DNA of 64,000 nucleotides from UBA9926 sp913064795. GTDB taxonomy: Bacteria; Pseudomonadota; Gammaproteobacteria; Pseudomonadales; Azotimanducaceae. How positions within the stretch are numbered: the stretch's first letter is position 1; every line of letters begins with the position of its first letter. Position numbers and translations under genes: made by a program. The notes below the pieces were generated by a model, which saw only the letters and a program-made list of their open reading frames with translations, ran no database searches and was not told where the DNA came from. This document shows positions 17,835 to 26,852 of this stretch, piece after piece. Location of the stretch: positions 124,001 through 188,000 of the forward strand of contig JBJKZD010000007.1 of the NCBI GenBank assembly GCA_045560765.1, in the 5' to 3' direction.

Positions 17835-18320
17835 ATGCGGATCGGTGTTGTCAGCGATACCCATAACAATCTTAAGAACTGTCGGCGCATTGTCGAGATC
17901 TTTAACGAGGCCTCCGTAGCGTGCGTGATTCACACTGGAGACATTACCCAGGCGAAAACGCTGGATGTGTTCGCGGACTTAACCATGCCTTTGATGGGTG
18001 TCTTTGGTAATAATGATCAGGAAAGGGAGGCGCTCGAGTCTGCGATTGAGCAATACGGGTTCGAATTTCGTGAACCTCCATGGGTGTTGACCTTGGCAGG
18101 CCGTTCCATTTGTTTGGTGCACGACCCCCTCGAATTTCCGTCCTCAGAACAGCATTGTTTTGATTTGAGATTGCACGGGCATACCCATCGCTTCTGTGAG
18201 GATCGAGTCGCAGGACAGCTGACGTTTAATCCAGGAGAGTGTGCTGGCATGATGCTCGGATTGAATGCCGTTGGCATCGTCGATCTTTCTGCGCTCACAG
18301 CCGAGGTGAGGAAATTTTGA
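17835..18320 (+). CDS. YfcE/MJ0936-type metallophosphoesterase
   Basis: A small calcineurin-like phosphodiesterase of 161 residues, cytosolic and divalent-metal dependent. Metal-ligand motifs in order: SDTHNN (D8, H10), HTGDI near 36, FGNND near 60, and the C-terminal HGHTH near 119. GGAGGA lies six bases before the ATG at 17835; an upstream GTG at 17820 sits inside the terminator/SD region and is unlikely. The stop overlaps the TTG start of the DUF1285 gene by four bases (TTGA), suggesting coupled translation with the two genes downstream. The natural substrate of this family is unsettled. Confidence 0.88.
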   Translation: MRIGVVSDTHNNLKNCRRIVEIFNEASVACVIHTGDITQAKTLDVFADLTMPLMGVFGNNDQEREALESAIEQYGFEFREPPWVLTLAGRSICLVHDPLEFPSSEQHCFDLRLHGHTHRFCEDRVAGQLTFNPGECAGMMLGLNAVGIVDLSALTAEVRKF

Positions 18321-18886
18321 GCGAAAAATTACAACCAGCCTATGGACTCTTGTCAGAGCTTTCTCTTGTAGACACAGGTTCGCCGCCGCCCATCGATCAG
18401 TGGAGTCCAGAGCGACGATACCCAATTGATATGGTCATCAATGAAAACGGCGATTGGTTTTACCAAGGATCGGTGATCTCGAGGCCGCGCCTGGTCCGCT
18501 TGTTTGCAAGCGTGCTGAAGCGGATTGATGCGCATTATTACCTCGTGACGCCAAGTGAAGCCTGCCAGATTGATGTGGTGGACGCGCCCTTCATAGGGAT
18601 CGGTTTAACGAGAAGTGGTTCAGGGATTGAGCAGGCTTTAGTACTGCTGACAAATGTGGGGGATAAAGTCGAAATCGGTATCGAGCATCCTTTGCTTTTC
18701 CGTGAAAGAGCAGGGGTGCTCATCCCTTACGTACAAGTTCGACCAGGGCTAGACGCTAAATTGAATCGAAATACCTACTACGACCTGATGCAGTCTCTGA
18801 TCGAGTCAGAAACGGCGCCCGGGTTATTTGGTATTTGGAGCAAGGGTCAGTATTTCGAGGTATCCACCCCAGATGTTGGTTGTTGA
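18317..18886 (+). CDS. DUF1285 domain-containing protein
   Basis: A protein of about 189 residues starting with TTG at 18317, overlapping the phosphoesterase stop by four bases, with AGGA upstream. The N-terminal block PIDMVINENGDWFYQGSVI and the following PRLVRLFASVL/YYLVTP segments match DUF1285, a small conserved proteobacterial family of two alpha+beta subdomains with unknown function. The open frame extends to 18239, but that part overlaps the phosphoesterase gene and is discarded. Its 3' end overlaps the next gene by 14 bases. Confidence 0.78.
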   Translation: MSEKLQPAYGLLSELSLVDTGSPPPIDQWSPERRYPIDMVINENGDWFYQGSVISRPRLVRLFASVLKRIDAHYYLVTPSEACQIDVVDAPFIGIGLTRSGSGIEQALVLLTNVGDKVEIGIEHPLLFRERAGVLIPYVQVRPGLDAKLNRNTYYDLMQSLIESETAPGLFGIWSKGQYFEVSTPDVGC

Positions 18887-19451
18887 GCCGCCGTCCAAAC
18901 AGGCGCTTATAAGACTATTGCGCGACTTGGTCGAAGGCCAGCAAGATCGAAGAACAGTGTTTAGCTGGCAGCAAGCGCTGCTCGCCCAATATGGATGGCA
19001 GATTCCTTTGTCGGTTTCAGAAGGCTACTGGTATTTTTACAGCCTTGGATCGTTGCTCGATACGACCTATCACGGCGGGCCGCTGATACGAGAACAAGAT
19101 TTGTTGGAATACCGCAGCGACCTCGAAGGCGTGGAGTGCAGACAGCGGATTGGTGAGGTCAGTCGTTACCGAGCGCACCAGAGACCTGGTCAAGAACTGA
19201 TGTGGCCACTCTTTGAGTGCGCACGGGTGGGCAAAGACCTGAACAGACTAGGGTTTAAATCTGTGCGGGGTGTCTTCGAAAAAAGAGAGGCAGTGGTCGA
19301 GCAGCTCACGGTCCGTTTTCGGGGTCAACACTTCTTGGTGCTGACGCATCCAGACGACCCCGAAGGGAAAATCTATGTTCTAGGCGAGATGCGCAAGCAA
19401 GCCGAGTTGCTTGAGTTGGTTGAAAGGCTCGGTCTTAGACAGCAGGGGTGA
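18873..19451 (+). CDS. Hypothetical protein, unrecognised
   Basis: About 193 residues from the ATG at 18873, overlapping the DUF1285 stop by 14 bases; an earlier in-frame start at 18828 overlaps further and is less likely. I recognise no family. It is soluble and charged, without signal peptide or membrane segment. It seems alpha+beta, with an aromatic block GYWYFYSLGSLLDTTYHGG near residue 50, an arginine-rich middle, and a C-terminal VRFRGQHFLVLTHPDDPEG strand pair followed by a helix. Tight overlap with phosphoesterase and DUF1285 suggests one operon and perhaps one process. Confidence 0.65.
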   Translation: MLVVEPPSKQALIRLLRDLVEGQQDRRTVFSWQQALLAQYGWQIPLSVSEGYWYFYSLGSLLDTTYHGGPLIREQDLLEYRSDLEGVECRQRIGEVSRYRAHQRPGQELMWPLFECARVGKDLNRLGFKSVRGVFEKREAVVEQLTVRFRGQHFLVLTHPDDPEGKIYVLGEMRKQAELLELVERLGLRQQG

Positions 19452-19480
19452 TGCTTTGGCCTACGGCGCGTTAGAGCAGC

Positions 19481-21139
19481 TTACATATTGCCATAATTCG
19501 GTCCGCCCATGCCCTCGGGAACAACCCAGTTGATGTTTTGAGAAGGATCTTTGATGTCGCAAGTTTTGCAATGGATACAATTTTGCGCATTGATTTGAAA
19601 TCTTGGTCCTTCCGCCTCTTCAACAATCTCGTAGACGCCAGCTGGACAATAGCGTTGGGCGGGCTCGTCATACTTGGGTAGATTCACTGCAATTGGAATA
19701 CTGGCATCTTTGAGGGTCAGGTGGCAGGGCTGGTCCTCCTCATGCGACGTGCTGGTCAAGAAAACGCTGCTGAGCTTATCAAACGTTATGACGCCATCGG
19801 GTTTGGGATAATTGGGTCGTTTACAGGCTGACTGGTCCTTCAGCTTGGCGTAGTCAGGCTTGGGGTCGGTCCAAGTAAAAGGGAGCTTGCCCCTGAAAAT
19901 GTACTGATCAACCCAGGCGAACATGGCACCGACCAACATTCCAAATTTGTGTTGAGCGGGCATGATGTTGCGCGCTGTATGCAATTCCTTATAGAGCCAA
20001 GAGGCCTCATAGAGTTCGGTGTATCGAGTCAGTGCTTCTCGACCTTCTGATCCATTGGACAGTGCCTCGAAAACAGCTTCCGCGGCAAGCATGCCTGATT
20101 TCATTGCTGTATGAGTCCCTTTTTGCTTTAGGTTGTTTAAAAAGCCAGCATCGTCTCCAACAAGAAGTCCACCAGGAACAATCAACTTTGGCAGCGCTTG
20201 AAAGCCACCTTTGACCACGGCTCGGGCGCCGTAGGCGACGCGTTTACCACCTTCAAGTGTTTTTCTGATTATTTTGTGTTGTTTGAAGCGTTGGAACTCA
20301 TCAAAAGGGGATAGATGCGGATTGCTATAGCCCAGGTCAACAATGAGGCCGATGGCAACTTGATTATTTTCAAGGTGGTAGAGGTAGGAGCCCCCGAGGG
20401 TTCCTCCCGGACCAAAATCGAGGGGCCATCCTACGGTATGCACGACTTTCCCTGCTTGATGTTGGCTCGGGTCGACATCCCAGACTTCCTTGAACCCGAT
20501 ACCATAGTGCTGAGTATCCGAGTTTGCATCGAGTTCGAATTTTGCAATCAGCTGTTTGCCAAGATGGCCTCGGCAGCCTTCGGCGAAGAGGGTGTACCGG
20601 CCGTGCAGCTCATAACCGGGAACGAAGCTTCCCTTTTGCTCGCCGTTTGCATCAACACCCATATCCCCGGTTGCAATGCCTTTCACTGAGCCATCTTCAT
20701 GATAAAGAATTTCGCTGGCCGCGAAGCCGGGGAAAATGTTTACTCCAAGTGCTTCCGCCTGTTCTCCGAGCCATCGGCATAGATTTGCGAGACTCGTAGC
20801 ATAGTTGCCCTCGTTGTGCAGGGCAGTAGGGATGAACAAAGAGGGTAGACGCATTCCCTGATGGTCATCAGCCAACAAATAGACGTCGTCGGCTGTGACC
20901 GGATTTGTGAGCGGTGCACCCATCTCTTTCCAGTCGGGAAACAACTCATTGAGCGCGGTAGGTTCTACAACAGCGCCTGATAAAATGTGCGCGCCAATCT
21001 CTGAGCCCTTTTCAACTAAGCACACTGAAAGCTCGCGATCCGCCGCGATGGCGAGTTGAGAAAATTTGATTGCGGCGCTCAGGCCAGCGGGCCCGCCGCC
21101 TACAATCACGACGTCAAATTCCATTGATTCGCGTTCCAT
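19481..21139 (-). CDS. Electron transfer flavoprotein-ubiquinone oxidoreductase
   Basis: Takes electrons from reduced ETF and passes them to quinone at the inner membrane. It has 552 residues. The N-terminal FAD site is VVIVGGGPAGLSAA (GGGPAG near 14-19), and the middle carries the membrane/quinone-binding region. The C-terminal 4Fe-4S domain has CPAGVYE and CIHCKTCDIKDPSQNINWV, followed by the conserved tail PEGMGGPNYGNM. The ATG at 21139 has GGAG nine bases upstream; an ATG five codons later is possible. It is divergent from etfBA across 290 bp, the usual functional pairing. Confidence 0.96.
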   Translation of the reverse strand: MERESMEFDVVIVGGGPAGLSAAIKFSQLAIAADRELSVCLVEKGSEIGAHILSGAVVEPTALNELFPDWKEMGAPLTNPVTADDVYLLADDHQGMRLPSLFIPTALHNEGNYATSLANLCRWLGEQAEALGVNIFPGFAASEILYHEDGSVKGIATGDMGVDANGEQKGSFVPGYELHGRYTLFAEGCRGHLGKQLIAKFELDANSDTQHYGIGFKEVWDVDPSQHQAGKVVHTVGWPLDFGPGGTLGGSYLYHLENNQVAIGLIVDLGYSNPHLSPFDEFQRFKQHKIIRKTLEGGKRVAYGARAVVKGGFQALPKLIVPGGLLVGDDAGFLNNLKQKGTHTAMKSGMLAAEAVFEALSNGSEGREALTRYTELYEASWLYKELHTARNIMPAQHKFGMLVGAMFAWVDQYIFRGKLPFTWTDPKPDYAKLKDQSACKRPNYPKPDGVITFDKLSSVFLTSTSHEEDQPCHLTLKDASIPIAVNLPKYDEPAQRYCPAGVYEIVEEAEGPRFQINAQNCIHCKTCDIKDPSQNINWVVPEGMGGPNYGNM

Positions 21140-21429
21140 GGGTCGTTTCTCCGATTGGGGGCATTGTGATGGGCGCTATTGTAAGAAAAGTCGCGAGGGA
21201 AGGGAAATCAAGGCGTCATCAAAAAGCATCGATCAATGACGGTGATTGTGAGTGATAAAGCCCAAGTCGCAGTAAAAACAGTGGGTTGAGTCGTTTTGAC
21301 GGTCTGTTCAGCGGATCAGTGAGCTTGTAAAAATGATGTTAAAACGGCAGAATACGCCCCTCAAAAATACGCCAGAAGCTCGTGGATCGAGGTGCTGGGT
21401 CAAATTTTTTCACAAAGCAGAGGATGTCC

Positions 21430-22182
21430 ATGAAAATTCTGGTTACAGCCAAGCGCGTGGTCGATTACAACGTCAATATTCGAGTTTTGGCAGATCAATC
21501 CGGCGTGGATCTTAACAACGTTAAAATGTCGGTAAATCCTTTTGACGAGATAGCGATTGAGGAAGCAGTACGGCTCAAAGAGGCGGGCAAGGCTGAGGAA
21601 GTGGTTGTCGTGTCGGTTGGTGCGACGCAATGCCAAGAACAGCTCAGAACAGCGCTGGCCCTGGGTGCAGACCGGGGAATCTTGGTGGAAACCGACGAGG
21701 ACATGCAGCCTCTGGCGATTGCTAAAGTGCTAAAAGCGGTGATCGATAAGGAATCTCCCAAGCTCGTTATCACTGGAAAACAAGCGATCGACGGGGATAA
21801 CTCACAGACGGGCCAAATGCTGGCTGCTCTTGCAGGACTTTCTCAAGCAACCTTCGCATCCGAGATAGAGCTCGAGGAAGACTCGGCGACAGTAACCCGG
21901 GAGATCGATGGCGGATTAGAAACGATTTCAGTGACGCTGCCTGCGGTTGTGACAACCGACTTGAGACTCAATGAGCCAAGATATGCTTCTTTACCGAATA
22001 TTATGAAGGCAAAGAAAAAGCCCATCGATGTAATGAGCCCAGCCGATCTTGGGGTGGATGTGGCCCCTCGAGTGAAGACTCTAAAAGTTGAGCCCCCAGC
22101 AGGCCGAGCTGCGGGCATCAAAGTTGAATCCGTTGAAGAACTGGTTGATAAATTGCGAAATGAAGCGAAGGTGATCTCATGA
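21430..22182 (+). CDS. etfB: Electron transfer flavoprotein beta subunit
   Basis: Beta subunit of the soluble ETF heterodimer that collects electrons from acyl-CoA and other dehydrogenases. It has 250 residues from the ATG at 21430, which has AGAGGA five bases upstream; the earlier frame from 21382 is non-coding in character. Typical blocks are KILVTAKRVVDYNVNIRV at the start, VSVGATQCQEQLRTALALGADRG near 60 (AMP-binding region), ITGKQAIDGDNSQTG near 115, and LRLNEPRYASLPNIMKAKKKP near 180. ETF-alpha follows with an ATGA overlap. Confidence 0.96.
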   Translation: MKILVTAKRVVDYNVNIRVLADQSGVDLNNVKMSVNPFDEIAIEEAVRLKEAGKAEEVVVVSVGATQCQEQLRTALALGADRGILVETDEDMQPLAIAKVLKAVIDKESPKLVITGKQAIDGDNSQTGQMLAALAGLSQATFASEIELEEDSATVTREIDGGLETISVTLPAVVTTDLRLNEPRYASLPNIMKAKKKPIDVMSPADLGVDVAPRVKTLKVEPPAGRAAGIKVESVEELVDKLRNEAKVIS

Positions 22183-23108
22183 GTCTTTTAGTTGTTGCTG
22201 AACACGATCAAAACACGATCAAGGTACCCACCCGGGTAGCGGTTGCTGCTGCCCAAGCCATTGGCGGTGAGATCCACCTATTGGTGGCAGGAGAGGGATG
22301 TCAGGGCGCAATCGATGCTGCTGCACAGATTGAAGGGGTGTCAAAGGTTCTGGCGGTTGATCACGCCAATTACGGACACGCATTAGCTGAAGAAATGTCT
22401 GCTTTGATCGTTTCATTAGCGGAAGGGTATACCCACATTTTGACTGCAACGACAACCTCGGGCAAAAACTACATGCCGCGGGTCGCGGCGCTCCTGGATG
22501 TCGCGCAGATTTCAGACATTATGGCTGTGGAATCGGCAGATACGTTTCAACGTCCGATTTACGCCGGTAATGCGATCGCAACGGTCCAGAGTTCAGACGC
22601 AGTAAAGGTACTAACTGTTCGGGGGACAGCATTTGACCCGGTCAGTGCTGAAGGCGGTAGTGCGAGCATTGAAGTGCGAGAAGGGCCAGCGACCGCTGGG
22701 CTCTCGTCCTGGGTGCGTGAAGATGTTGTTGTCTTAGAACGTCCAGAACTGACCGCCGCGAGCATTATTGTTTCAGGCGGACGGGGTATGCAAAATGGCG
22801 AAAACTTTGCAATGCTCGAGAGCGTCGCTGACAAGCTAGGCGCGGCTATTGGCGCCTCTCGAGCCGCTGTGGATGCAGGCTTCGTGCCCAATGATATGCA
22901 GGTGGGGCAAACCGGAAAGATCGTCGCGCCCGATCTCTACATCGCCGTAGGTATAAGCGGAGCGATTCAACATTTAGCGGGTATGAAAGACAGCAAAGTG
23001 ATTGTGGCGATCAATAAAGATGAAGATGCACCGATCTTTCAAGTGGCAGATTATGGACTGGTTGCGGACTTGTTTAAGGCCGTGCCAGAGTTGGACGGTC
23101 AGCTTTAA
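22179..23108 (+). CDS. etfA: Electron transfer flavoprotein alpha subunit
   Basis: Alpha subunit of ETF, carrying most of the FAD site. It has 309 residues. The C-terminal FAD domain shows SGGRGMQNGENF near 206, GASRAAVDAGF near 227, QVGQTGKIVAPDLYIAVGIS near 247 and the terminal VAINKDEDAPIFQVADYG. The ATG overlaps the etfB stop by four bases, indicating coupled translation at equal stoichiometry. A strong terminator lies about 45 bp downstream. Confidence 0.96.
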   Translation: MSLLVVAEHDQNTIKVPTRVAVAAAQAIGGEIHLLVAGEGCQGAIDAAAQIEGVSKVLAVDHANYGHALAEEMSALIVSLAEGYTHILTATTTSGKNYMPRVAALLDVAQISDIMAVESADTFQRPIYAGNAIATVQSSDAVKVLTVRGTAFDPVSAEGGSASIEVREGPATAGLSSWVREDVVVLERPELTAASIIVSGGRGMQNGENFAMLESVADKLGAAIGASRAAVDAGFVPNDMQVGQTGKIVAPDLYIAVGISGAIQHLAGMKDSKVIVAINKDEDAPIFQVADYGLVADLFKAVPELDGQL

Positions 23109-23154
23109 AACCCTCAACACGTCTGTGGTGCCAGAGAGCACTTAAGGTCGATTC

Positions 23155-23183
23155 AAAGCCTCCCGTTGGAGGCTTTGTTTTTT
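23155..23183 (+). terminator. Rho-independent terminator of etfBA
   Basis: A perfect 9-bp stem AAAGCCTCC (23155-23163) / GGAGGCTTT (23168-23176) with loop CGTT, followed by G and six T. It lies 46 bp after etfA. Confidence 0.93.
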
Positions 23184-23294
23184 CTGGCGCTGAGGTTCTC
23201 GAGCGCTGAAGTTTTGAGGTTTCAGTGTTTTTAAAATAGCCAATCTCTAAAGCCAGAATGCGATCAAGTTCTCACATGACAACGGCCTTAACCT

Positions 23295-23349
23295 ATAAAC
23301 CTTCAATCCATAAACCTGCAATCTATAAATCCTCAATCGATAAAGCCTG
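23295..23349. repeat. 15-bp tandem repeat, about 3.6 copies
   Basis: Units of the form ATAAACCTTCAATCC recur at 23295, 23310, 23325 and 23340 (last unit partial), with one to four changes each. The last unit runs into a hairpin. It is non-coding and lies between the etfA terminator and the cysteine synthase gene. Confidence 0.85.
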
Positions 23350-23372
23350 TCTTTTATTGAGGCTTTGATTTT
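23342..23372 (+). terminator. Terminator-like hairpin at the end of the 15-bp repeat
   Basis: AAAGCCT (23342-23348) pairs with AGGCTTT (23360-23366) around an 11-nt loop and is followed by GATTTT. The stem repeats the outer seven bases of the etfBA terminator. A weaker terminator than its neighbour, and it could end a short transcript from the intervening sequence. Confidence 0.45.
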
Positions 23373-23426
23373 AAAAGTGCCTAATGGGTAAGCCATCGAG
23401 TGTTAGAACGAAGGTCCAAAGTAGAC

Positions 23427-23462
23427 AAACGCCAGTAGGCTGTACTGATCCCGGCGTTTTTT
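23427..23462 (+). terminator. Terminator-like hairpin
   Basis: AAACGCC (23427-23433) pairs with GGCGTTT (23453-23459), with an inner AGTA/TACT pairing, and six T occur at 23457-23462. No gene ends here on the plus strand, so it may terminate an unannotated small RNA or act as a backup terminator. The remaining 230 bp up to the cysteine synthase stop hold nothing else I can identify. Confidence 0.5.
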
Positions 23463-23696
23463 AGTGGCCAACAAGCAGGTTCAGCGAGGCTCAGTGGGTA
23501 ATGTCGAATTTCCGCAAAGTTTTGAGGCTGGGCCAACCTTGATGCGGCGCATCGCAGAAGGAAACGTGCAGACGCCTCATTCCGAAAACTCCGTAGACTG
23601 GTACTGTAATTCTGTACGGGCGTAAGGCAACCAAGAGGCGTTTTAAGGGCGCTCTGTCGCCTCGCCTTGCGAATTGGCCTATCGGCTATCCTTGAA

Positions 23697-24653
23697 TCAG
23701 GATTGCTCTGCTAGCCATTCATCGTCACTGTCGGCGGTGAGATGCTCGAACAGAACAGTCGATAAGTAACGCTCTCCAGTGTCTGGCAGCATCACACAGA
23801 AGGTGCTGCCCTGGGGTGCTGCCTGGGCAACTTTGAGCGCGCCGGCCATGGTTGCGCCACAAGAGATTCCGCAGAAAATGCCTTCCTCCGCGGCGAGACG
23901 CCGAGCTGTTTCAAGGGATTCGTCATCTGAGACAAGGATGAGCTCGTCAGCGATGCTTTGGTCGAGCACTTCGGGGATGAAGTCTGGTGTCCAGCCCTGA
24001 ATTTTATGCGGCGTCCAAGATGCACCAGAGAGCAAGGCGGCTTCTTGGGGTTCAACACCTATGACTTTCAGATTGGGTCGAGCCGCCTTTAGGACCTGCC
24101 CAGTGCCTGTCATGGTTCCACCTGTGCCCCAGCCACTGACAAAATAGTCGAGTTCATGGCCCGCGAAATCGCGCAAGATTTCGGGTCCTGTGGTGTTGCG
24201 GTGATAGGCTGGGTTAGCGGGGTTCTCAAATTGCCGCGCGAGGAACCAGCCGTGTTCCGCAGCTAGGGCTTCGGCCCGGGCAACCATGCCAGATCCTCGC
24301 TCGGCTGCCGGCGTTAAAATAACGCGCGCTCCCAGGGCTTTCATGATTTTTCGACGTTCAATTGAAAATGTCTCAACCATTGTCGCGACAAACGGATAGC
24401 CCTTCGCTGCGCAGACCATGGCTAAGGCAATTCCAGTGTTGCCGGAGGTTGCTTCGATGACGGTCTGACCTGGCGTCAAAGTGCCTTGTCGTTCCGCATC
24501 CTCAATAATGGCAATCGCCAAGCGATCTTTCACAGATGCCATGGGGTTGAAGGCTTCAATTTTGGCATAAATGGTTTGGCCTTTCGGCGCCATCCGATTG
24601 AGTCGTACTACGGGGGTATTACCAATCGTCTCTAAAATTGAGTGATGAAGCAT
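23697..24653 (-). CDS. Cysteine synthase family protein (O-acetylserine sulfhydrylase)
   Basis: A PLP fold-type II enzyme making cysteine from O-acetylserine and sulfide. It has 318 residues. The PLP lysine is K42 in NPMASVKDRL, the substrate loop EATSGNTGIAL lies near 66, the phosphate loop GWGTGGTMTGTG near 175, and GISCGATMAGAL near 263 is the C-terminal PLP contact. The sequence resembles both CysK and CysM; I do not separate the isozymes. It is 55 bp downstream of pyrB on the same strand and may share its transcript. Confidence 0.92.
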   Translation of the reverse strand: MLHHSILETIGNTPVVRLNRMAPKGQTIYAKIEAFNPMASVKDRLAIAIIEDAERQGTLTPGQTVIEATSGNTGIALAMVCAAKGYPFVATMVETFSIERRKIMKALGARVILTPAAERGSGMVARAEALAAEHGWFLARQFENPANPAYHRNTTGPEILRDFAGHELDYFVSGWGTGGTMTGTGQVLKAARPNLKVIGVEPQEAALLSGASWTPHKIQGWTPDFIPEVLDQSIADELILVSDDESLETARRLAAEEGIFCGISCGATMAGALKVAQAAPQGSTFCVMLPDTGERYLSTVLFEHLTADSDDEWLAEQS

Positions 24654-24708
24654 GATAGGGGTCTCCAGTTTTTGAATGGGTTGCGGAAAAGTATTTAGCG
24701 TCGAGAAC

Positions 24709-25722
24709 TTAGAATCTTCGTGATGTGTACCAGTTTACGTTTCGGCTGGTCGCATCGATCTGCTCGACAACATCTAAAATCATCGCAAACAGCGCCATTC
24801 GGATTAGAACGCCGTTGTCTGTCTGACGAAATATGGCAAGATTTGGATTGTCGTTTAAGTCATTATCAAGTTCGTTAGCATCCTCGCGTGAATCTCGAGG
24901 CAGCGGATGCATGATCACAGTATTCGGCTCACAGAATTCGGTATAGATCTCTTGGTTGAGGCGAAAAAGACCCTTGTATTTTTGGGCTTCGTCTTTCGAC
25001 TCAAAGCGTTCTTCTTGGGTTCGCGTAACGTAAACAATATCTGCATGTTGGATACCCGACTGTAAGGCATGCGATTCTGTAACGGTGTGGCCTTTGTTCT
25101 CGAGGGCAACAATGTATTCCCCGGGTAGCTTCAAGGCCTCGGGTGAGATCAGTGTCAGCTGGATATTTTGATAAGCCATCAAGAGTTTACACAGTGAGTG
25201 AACCGCCCGACCAAATCGCAGATCCCCCACCAGAGCGATGCGCATACCATCGATGATCTTACCTTGATGTCCGAGTTCCCGACTAATGGTGTAAAGATCA
25301 AGTAGGGCTTGACTCGGGTGTTCATTCGCTCCATCCCCGCCGTTGATCACCGGCACGCGGCTGGCTGCGGCGAATTCAGAGACTGATCCACTTTTCTCAT
25401 GTCGCATTACGATCAGATCACTGTAACCTGAGAGCACCCTAGCAGTGTCGTAGAAAGATTCTCCCTTGGCGAGGGCTGACGCTTTGATACCGGTTGTTTC
25501 TCGAACTTCTCCCCCTAGCAAGTTCCAGGCGCAGCCAAAACTGACCCGAGTTCGGGTGCTGGGCTCAAAAAACATATTGCCAAGGATTGCACCCTCTAAA
25601 ACACGGGTCACGCGTTCGCGACGCGCGTAAGGCGCCATGGAGTCGGCAACGTCAAAGATTCGCGCGATGTCCTCGCGTGAAAATTGTTCAACACCGAGAA
25701 TGTGGCTGCCAACGAAATTCAT
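24709..25722 (-). CDS. pyrB: Aspartate carbamoyltransferase catalytic chain
   Basis: Makes carbamoyl-aspartate from carbamoyl phosphate and aspartate, the second step of pyrimidine synthesis. It has 337 residues. The carbamoyl-phosphate loop is FFEPSTRTRVSFG near residue 53, HPSQALLDLYTI near 137 is the second carbamoyl-phosphate contact, and HPLPRDSREDANELD near 270 is the conserved HPLPR loop. No pyrI regulatory chain and no pyrC-like pseudo-dihydroorotase is adjacent, so partners, if any, are elsewhere. Its start is nine bases after a LysR regulator stop, an unusual neighbour for pyrB. Confidence 0.94.
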   Translation of the reverse strand: MNFVGSHILGVEQFSREDIARIFDVADSMAPYARRERVTRVLEGAILGNMFFEPSTRTRVSFGCAWNLLGGEVRETTGIKASALAKGESFYDTARVLSGYSDLIVMRHEKSGSVSEFAAASRVPVINGGDGANEHPSQALLDLYTISRELGHQGKIIDGMRIALVGDLRFGRAVHSLCKLLMAYQNIQLTLISPEALKLPGEYIVALENKGHTVTESHALQSGIQHADIVYVTRTQEERFESKDEAQKYKGLFRLNQEIYTEFCEPNTVIMHPLPRDSREDANELDNDLNDNPNLAIFRQTDNGVLIRMALFAMILDVVEQIDATSRNVNWYTSRRF

Positions 25723-25731
25723 AAAACGGAG

Positions 25732-26643
25732 TTACGTCCTATCTAGATTGCTGGATTCCATGATCATTGATCTAAACCACTGATTAGCCTGATCTTTATC
25801 TGTGCTCTCGTGCCAATAGAGGTGGGTTTCAAGGTCGCTAGCATCAAAGGGTAGGTCCAAAACTTGAACCGGTCCAAGGCTTGTCAAAAAGCGTGCAAAG
25901 GTCATCGGGACGGTCATGGCAAGATCGGTGGTCGTGACCAGCAGCGGTGACGACAAGTAGTGCTGCGTTCTTAACACGATGTTTCTTTTCTTACCCATTT
26001 TGCCCAGCGCGAGGTCAACAATACCGAGGCCACCGCGGCGAGACGAGATGTGAATGTGTTCCAGGGAAAGATAGTCGTCGAGCGAGAGTTTATTCTTGAT
26101 CAGTGGGTGGTCCTTTCTTACCACGCAAACCTGCGGGCTCTGGCGCAAGGCAACATGTTTAATCTGCGGGTCCGGGGTGAGCGGCACATCAATCGCAAGA
26201 TCGAGATTACCGGACGCAAGTTCAATATTGAGGTCCCTGCGCCTAACCTGATAACACTCAATGGCAACCTTTGGTGCTGCGTCTTTGAGCTGTCTCACAA
26301 GCGGAGGGATTTGGATGGCTTCTGTTAAATCATTGGCGGAAATTCGGAAACGTTTTTCAGATTGCAAGGGATCGAAGTGCTCGCTGTCTTGAACGCTCGA
26401 ACGAACGAGGTCGAGGGCTTGCCTAACCCCTCCGATGATATTCTGGGCGACCGGCGTCGGGATCATACCATCGGCGGTTCTAACAAAAAGCGGATCATCA
26501 AACAGAGTACGAAGGCGAGACAGAGAGTTGGACACCGCGGGCTGGGTAATACCGATGATTTCACCGGCTCGGGTTAGATTACCCTCGGTGTAGATCGCAT
26601 CAAGCACGACAAATAAATTAAGATCAATATCACTGAGTTTCAT
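25732..26643 (-). CDS. LysR family transcriptional regulator
   Basis: A DNA-binding regulator of 303 residues with an N-terminal winged helix-turn-helix (DLNLFVVLDAIYTEGNLTRA and TQPAVSNSLSRLRTLFDDPLF) and a C-terminal periplasmic-binding-like effector domain from about 95. The N-terminal DPLFVRTADGMIPTPVA segment is of the LeuO/SyrM/NodD-like subgroup. It is divergent from gspE across about 210 bp and directly upstream of pyrB on the same strand. It could regulate the gsp operon, its own operon, or neither. The effector is unknown. Confidence 0.9.
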   Translation of the reverse strand: MKLSDIDLNLFVVLDAIYTEGNLTRAGEIIGITQPAVSNSLSRLRTLFDDPLFVRTADGMIPTPVAQNIIGGVRQALDLVRSSVQDSEHFDPLQSEKRFRISANDLTEAIQIPPLVRQLKDAAPKVAIECYQVRRRDLNIELASGNLDLAIDVPLTPDPQIKHVALRQSPQVCVVRKDHPLIKNKLSLDDYLSLEHIHISSRRGGLGIVDLALGKMGKKRNIVLRTQHYLSSPLLVTTTDLAMTVPMTFARFLTSLGPVQVLDLPFDASDLETHLYWHESTDKDQANQWFRSMIMESSNLDRT

Positions 26644-26852
26644 GTTGGTTGACCCCAGGATTTGTGTAGTGAATGTTATATGAGTTCGATCCTAATTAGA
26701 AGGGTCGCGGATGATATTGAGGTGAATTTTGTGTAGAGACTGCTACAATTCCGGCATCGGAAAGCGTGCCTTATTAATGAATGCGAGTTTGTAAAACAGT
26801 GCGTATAAAATACCGAATTGATACAAATTATATTTCATTAGGCGACTAATCT

